A DNA stretch of 8,639 nt from CAYRFE01 sp964423645 [NCBI: uncultured bacterium] (lineage in GTDB: Bacteria > Macinerneyibacteriota > Macinerneyibacteria > Macinerneyibacteriales), in the NCBI GenBank assembly GCA_964423645.1, contig CAYRFE010000060.1:1-8639 (forward strand), given 5' to 3'. How positions within the stretch are numbered: position 1 is the stretch's first letter; each line of letters opens with the position of its first letter. A program made the position numbers and the translations under genes. Below the pieces are notes generated by a model. That model worked only from the letters and a program-made list of their open reading frames with translations, made no database searches and had not been told where the DNA came from. Positions 6,418 through 8,639 of the stretch are shown here, piece by piece.

Positions 6418-6446
6418 ATACTCAAAATGGGTATTTACAATACTCA
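6418..6446. promoter_or_regulatory. Candidate shared operator with three ATACTCA-type half-sites
   Basis: Between the two divergent -35 boxes lies ATACTCA-AAA-TGGGTAT (6418-6434), a near-palindrome whose arms differ at one position. A further ATACTCA (6440-6446) lies 22 bp from the first, about two helical turns, inside the spacer of the plus promoter. A regulator bound here would control both arms of the locus. No regulator gene is visible in the system within the window. Confidence 0.45.
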
Positions 6447-6462
6447 TAATTGTCAGTATACT
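6434..6462 (+). promoter_or_regulatory. Promoter of the MoxR ATPase operon
   Basis: TTTACA (6434-6439) and TATACT (6457-6462) are separated by 17 nt, a near-consensus sigma-70 promoter. The start is expected near 6469, giving a leader of about 20 nt that contains the ribosome binding site AGGAGGT (6478-6484). The -35 boxes of this and the minus promoter are 20 bp apart, back to back. Confidence 0.7.
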
Positions 6463-6487
6463 TATTTGCACAAAAACAGGAGGTAGT

Positions 6488-7927
6488 ATGCGGAAAAAAT
6501 TAACAAGGATTATCGAGCATCTTGATGCGCAGTTCAAGGAGCGGGAAGAGGAAATTAAAGGGCTTTTACTCGGTATGATTGCAGGAGAGCATGTATTATT
6601 GTTTGGGCCTCCCGGCACAGCCAAAAGTCTTTTAGTCAGAACGATCGGACAAGTATTTGGAGGTAAATCGTTTTTTACGTATTTATTGACGCGTTTCAGC
6701 ACGCCGGAGGAAATATTCGGACCGCTTTCAATTACCGCACTAGAGGACGACCGCTACGAGCGTAAAATTGACGGTTATTTACCTCAAGCAGATCTCGCGT
6801 TTCTTGATGAAATATTTAAAGCAAACAGCTCGATCCTTAATTCGCTTTTAATGATACTCAACGAGCGTGAATACCGGAACGGCGTTCATCGCATAACCGT
6901 GCCGTTACGCTCATTAGTTGGGGCCTCTAATGAACTGCCTGAAGCCAAACAAGGTCTTGAGGCGTTGTATGATCGATTTTTATTGCGCTACTCAATGAAC
7001 TACCTAGTCCTTCAGGACAACTTTAGGGCAGTAGTTTTTAAACACAATCCCAAGTCCGAATCACTCAGCGAGCATATCACCCCTGATGAGTTACTCGCCT
7101 GCCTTGAAAAATCTGATACGGTAACCCTTGACCTTGATGTTGAAAGCACTATTCTCATCATACGAAAAGAACTTGCTGCCAATGATATCTTTATATCAGA
7201 TCGGCGTTGGAAAAAAATCGTCGCCGTCTTGCGAATTGCCGCTGCCGCCGAAGGAAAGTCTATGGTAGACGCAGCACATGTTCTTTTAGTAAAACACATG
7301 TTGTGGACACATCCCTCTCAGCGGTCAACCATCGACCAGCTCTGTCTACGAGCCCTTGTTTTACGTTCAAACGATTTAGATTACCTCAAAGAAGATGCGA
7401 CAAAACTACATTCGTTGGTCGAGCAAAAACAGGACTATATATTCCCCTATCCCATTTATTGTGCGACAAGCGATATCGACCTTACTTCGTGGCGTCAATT
7501 GAATAATTGGGCGAAAATTGATACGATAGATTCTATCACTGCAACGGCCGGCTCCATAAAAACCCCAATGAAGATACCGAAATTGTTTCAGTACTTAAAA
7601 GAAAGACAGGGATGGGATTTTGTACTGAAAATTGCTGATACCGATAGAAAAGAATACATCCATTCTTTGGGACGGCTCGATATACGCCTTGATGTGTTAA
7701 AGACCTTTGAAGAAGAAGAATCAAAACGAATACTCACCGCGATAGAATCTTGTATATGGATTACTGAAACCGACCGGCAGGCCTTTAAAATTCTGCTTGA
7801 AGAAAAAAAACAGACATTTGCAAGTATCACAGACTCATTAGTAGCCATTCGTCATATACTTTATAAAGAACATTATATTGATCCGCATGAAACAGGATTA
7901 CTGTTTAAAAGCAAGGATCCGGCATGA
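6488..7927 (+). CDS. MoxR/RavA-type AAA+ ATPase
   Basis: The 479-residue product is a MoxR-group AAA+ ATPase, close in length and layout to E. coli RavA. The Walker A motif is GPPGTAKS (40-47) and Walker B is LAFLDEIFK (103-111, acidic pair D107-E108). Sensor 1 is N148 in GASNE, an arginine-finger region lies in DRFLLR (162-167), and the sensor-2 helix starts at SDRRWKKI (237-244), followed by a LL-KH-LW segment (266-273), all typical of RavA. Residues about 300-479 form a C-terminal extension that I cannot assign. All ATPase residues look intact. By family knowledge, MoxR ATPases act as hexameric remodelling chaperones with a VWA-domain partner encoded next door. The ATG at 6488 follows AGGAGG at a short 4-nt spacing. 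The gene shares an ATGA overlap with the downstream gene and is divergent from the methylase-like genes. It is clearly less AT-rich than the peptidase fusion. Confidence 0.92.
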   Translation: MRKKLTRIIEHLDAQFKEREEEIKGLLLGMIAGEHVLLFGPPGTAKSLLVRTIGQVFGGKSFFTYLLTRFSTPEEIFGPLSITALEDDRYERKIDGYLPQADLAFLDEIFKANSSILNSLLMILNEREYRNGVHRITVPLRSLVGASNELPEAKQGLEALYDRFLLRYSMNYLVLQDNFRAVVFKHNPKSESLSEHITPDELLACLEKSDTVTLDLDVESTILIIRKELAANDIFISDRRWKKIVAVLRIAAAAEGKSMVDAAHVLLVKHMLWTHPSQRSTIDQLCLRALVLRSNDLDYLKEDATKLHSLVEQKQDYIFPYPIYCATSDIDLTSWRQLNNWAKIDTIDSITATAGSIKTPMKIPKLFQYLKERQGWDFVLKIADTDRKEYIHSLGRLDIRLDVLKTFEEEESKRILTAIESCIWITETDRQAFKILLEEKKQTFASITDSLVAIRHILYKEHYIDPHETGLLFKSKDPA

Positions 7928-8639
7928 CGACATCCGATAAAGTCCGCATTATCTCTATTATTTCCGCAGAACCTATCCAAGATATTCTTAGTGAACACTC
8001 GCGATTACCCTATGAAATTAAGCATGAAATTTGTGAAATTGTCTGTATGGAGCTTACCGGCATAGAGACTTACCAGATTAAAGATTTTAGCGCATTTCGC
8101 GTCCGATATGGAATTTTCGGAGAATTGTTAATGACTATGCAGATTCTCCCCTTTTGGAAAAATCTCAAAATGATGATGATGCGATTTCCCGATGCAGCCG
8201 TAGTGAGTATTCAAACCATTTTGAAGACAATCTTCACCTACATGGAAACGGTTTCATATTCTGCAGCAGATTTTACAACGCTTGCATATCGACTTCGCAC
8301 TGATATTGAACAGTATGCCGAGTTCCTTCAAAAATTACCGCAAACGACAATCTTCAAATGTCTTAAGCAGAATTTAAAATACAGTCCTGAGATGTATTCT
8401 TTAACGGATAAACGGTTAATCGGGCGTGTTTCAAACTTGATCAAGATGCTTGTACAAAAACATTCGAAAGAACTTCCCGAATCATTACAAAATAAATTCA
8501 ATGATCTATCATCTGAAGATAAAGACATGCTGTTTCTTTTAATACTGGCTGCGACAGCAGCAGCACTCATGGAATATGAACTGTTTACTACCTACATTGT
8601 GCCGAATATTGACATTTACAAAGGATTTAAATCTATGGT
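7924..8639 (+). CDS. Partial gene, probable ViaA-like MoxR partner (N-terminal part)
   Basis: An open frame runs from ATG at 7924 to the window edge (238 complete codons, no stop), so the gene is truncated by the window and not broken. It overlaps the ATPase stop by 4 bp (ATGA) and has AAGGA 6 nt upstream, so it is translationally coupled to the ATPase. The visible part looks mostly helical, and I recognise no motif in it. One uninterrupted hydrophobic stretch, MLFLLILAATAAALM, occupies 202-216; it could be a buried helix or a membrane-contact segment. By the usual pairing of RavA-type ATPases with ViaA-type proteins (helical N-terminus, C-terminal VWA domain), I infer a ViaA-like partner. 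No MIDAS motif is visible, as expected if the VWA domain lies beyond 8639. The call depends mainly on context. Confidence 0.6.
   Translation, partial: MTTSDKVRIISIISAEPIQDILSEHSRLPYEIKHEICEIVCMELTGIETYQIKDFSAFRVRYGIFGELLMTMQILPFWKNLKMMMMRFPDAAVVSIQTILKTIFTYMETVSYSAADFTTLAYRLRTDIEQYAEFLQKLPQTTIFKCLKQNLKYSPEMYSLTDKRLIGRVSNLIKMLVQKHSKELPESLQNKFNDLSSEDKDMLFLLILAATAAALMEYELFTTYIVPNIDIYKGFKSM

Noticed and set aside
6400-6702. Minus-strand open frame crossing the divergent promoter and the start of the ATPase gene
   Set aside because: It would run through both promoters and antisense to the Walker A region; its sequence shows no family signal.
7012-7506. Open frames on both strands inside the ATPase gene (also 7536-7848)
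   Set aside because: They overlap the RavA-type sensor-2 region and C-terminal extension in the wrong frame and are shadows of the real gene.
8328-8570. Minus-strand open frame opposite the partial downstream gene
   Set aside because: The plus frame is coupled to the ATPase by an ATGA overlap and ribosome binding site; the antisense frame has neither.
1-8639. CRISPR array, tRNA, rRNA or transposase gene
   Set aside because: No regularly spaced repeats, tRNA-like cloverleaf, rRNA-like segment or transposase domain was seen in the window.

Overview
The window is AT-rich, compact bacterial DNA that looks like an accessory (defence or mobile-gene) region. The HicA/HicB sequence types, the base composition and the repeat-rich intergenic stretches suggest a low-GC host-associated bacterium. 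A spirochaete of the Treponema type is my best guess, with low confidence, because no rRNA, tRNA or housekeeping marker is present.

Left part (1-1886): a cassette-like block with every gene on the minus strand. It holds a stand-alone class I SAM-dependent methyltransferase (260-916) and a hicA-hicB toxin-antitoxin pair (1371-1628, 1027-1374). Two repeat families punctuate the block. A 25-bp element containing GTTGAGC lies at both outer edges (61-85 and 1733-1757). A 37-bp element with an internal AGACAC/GTGTCT inverted repeat lies just downstream of each gene unit (158-194 and 970-1006). This layout resembles integron cassettes or IS-derived punctuation, but neither is proven. The hicA promoter overlaps a perfect inverted repeat and may give a leaderless mRNA.

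Right part (1887-8639): a divergent locus that looks like one multi-gene system. From the centre at 6363-6487, three minus-strand genes run left: a small beta-rich protein with an acidic tract, a protein that looks like a degenerate HsdM-type methylase core fused to an HsdS-like DNA-recognition domain, and a 699-residue protein that looks like a second degenerate HsdM core fused to a gluzincin metallopeptidase (HELAH...EEGLADY). Two plus-strand genes run right with a 4-bp overlap: a MoxR/RavA-type AAA+ ATPase and the N-terminal part of a partner that is probably ViaA-like (its VWA domain, if any, would lie beyond the window).

The two promoters are back to back with identical TATACT -10 boxes. 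A near-palindrome sits between their -35 boxes, and a further copy of its half-site lies in the plus promoter spacer, which argues for shared control. No HsdR-like translocase/nuclease and no intact catalytic methylase motif is visible in this system. My working inference is a DNA-sensing or chromatin-associated conflict system. In it, methylase-derived proteins would recognise DNA without modifying it, a MoxR/VWA chaperone pair would remodel the complex, and a zinc peptidase would be the effector. The fold assignments come from motif reading by eye, and the combined function is a hypothesis.
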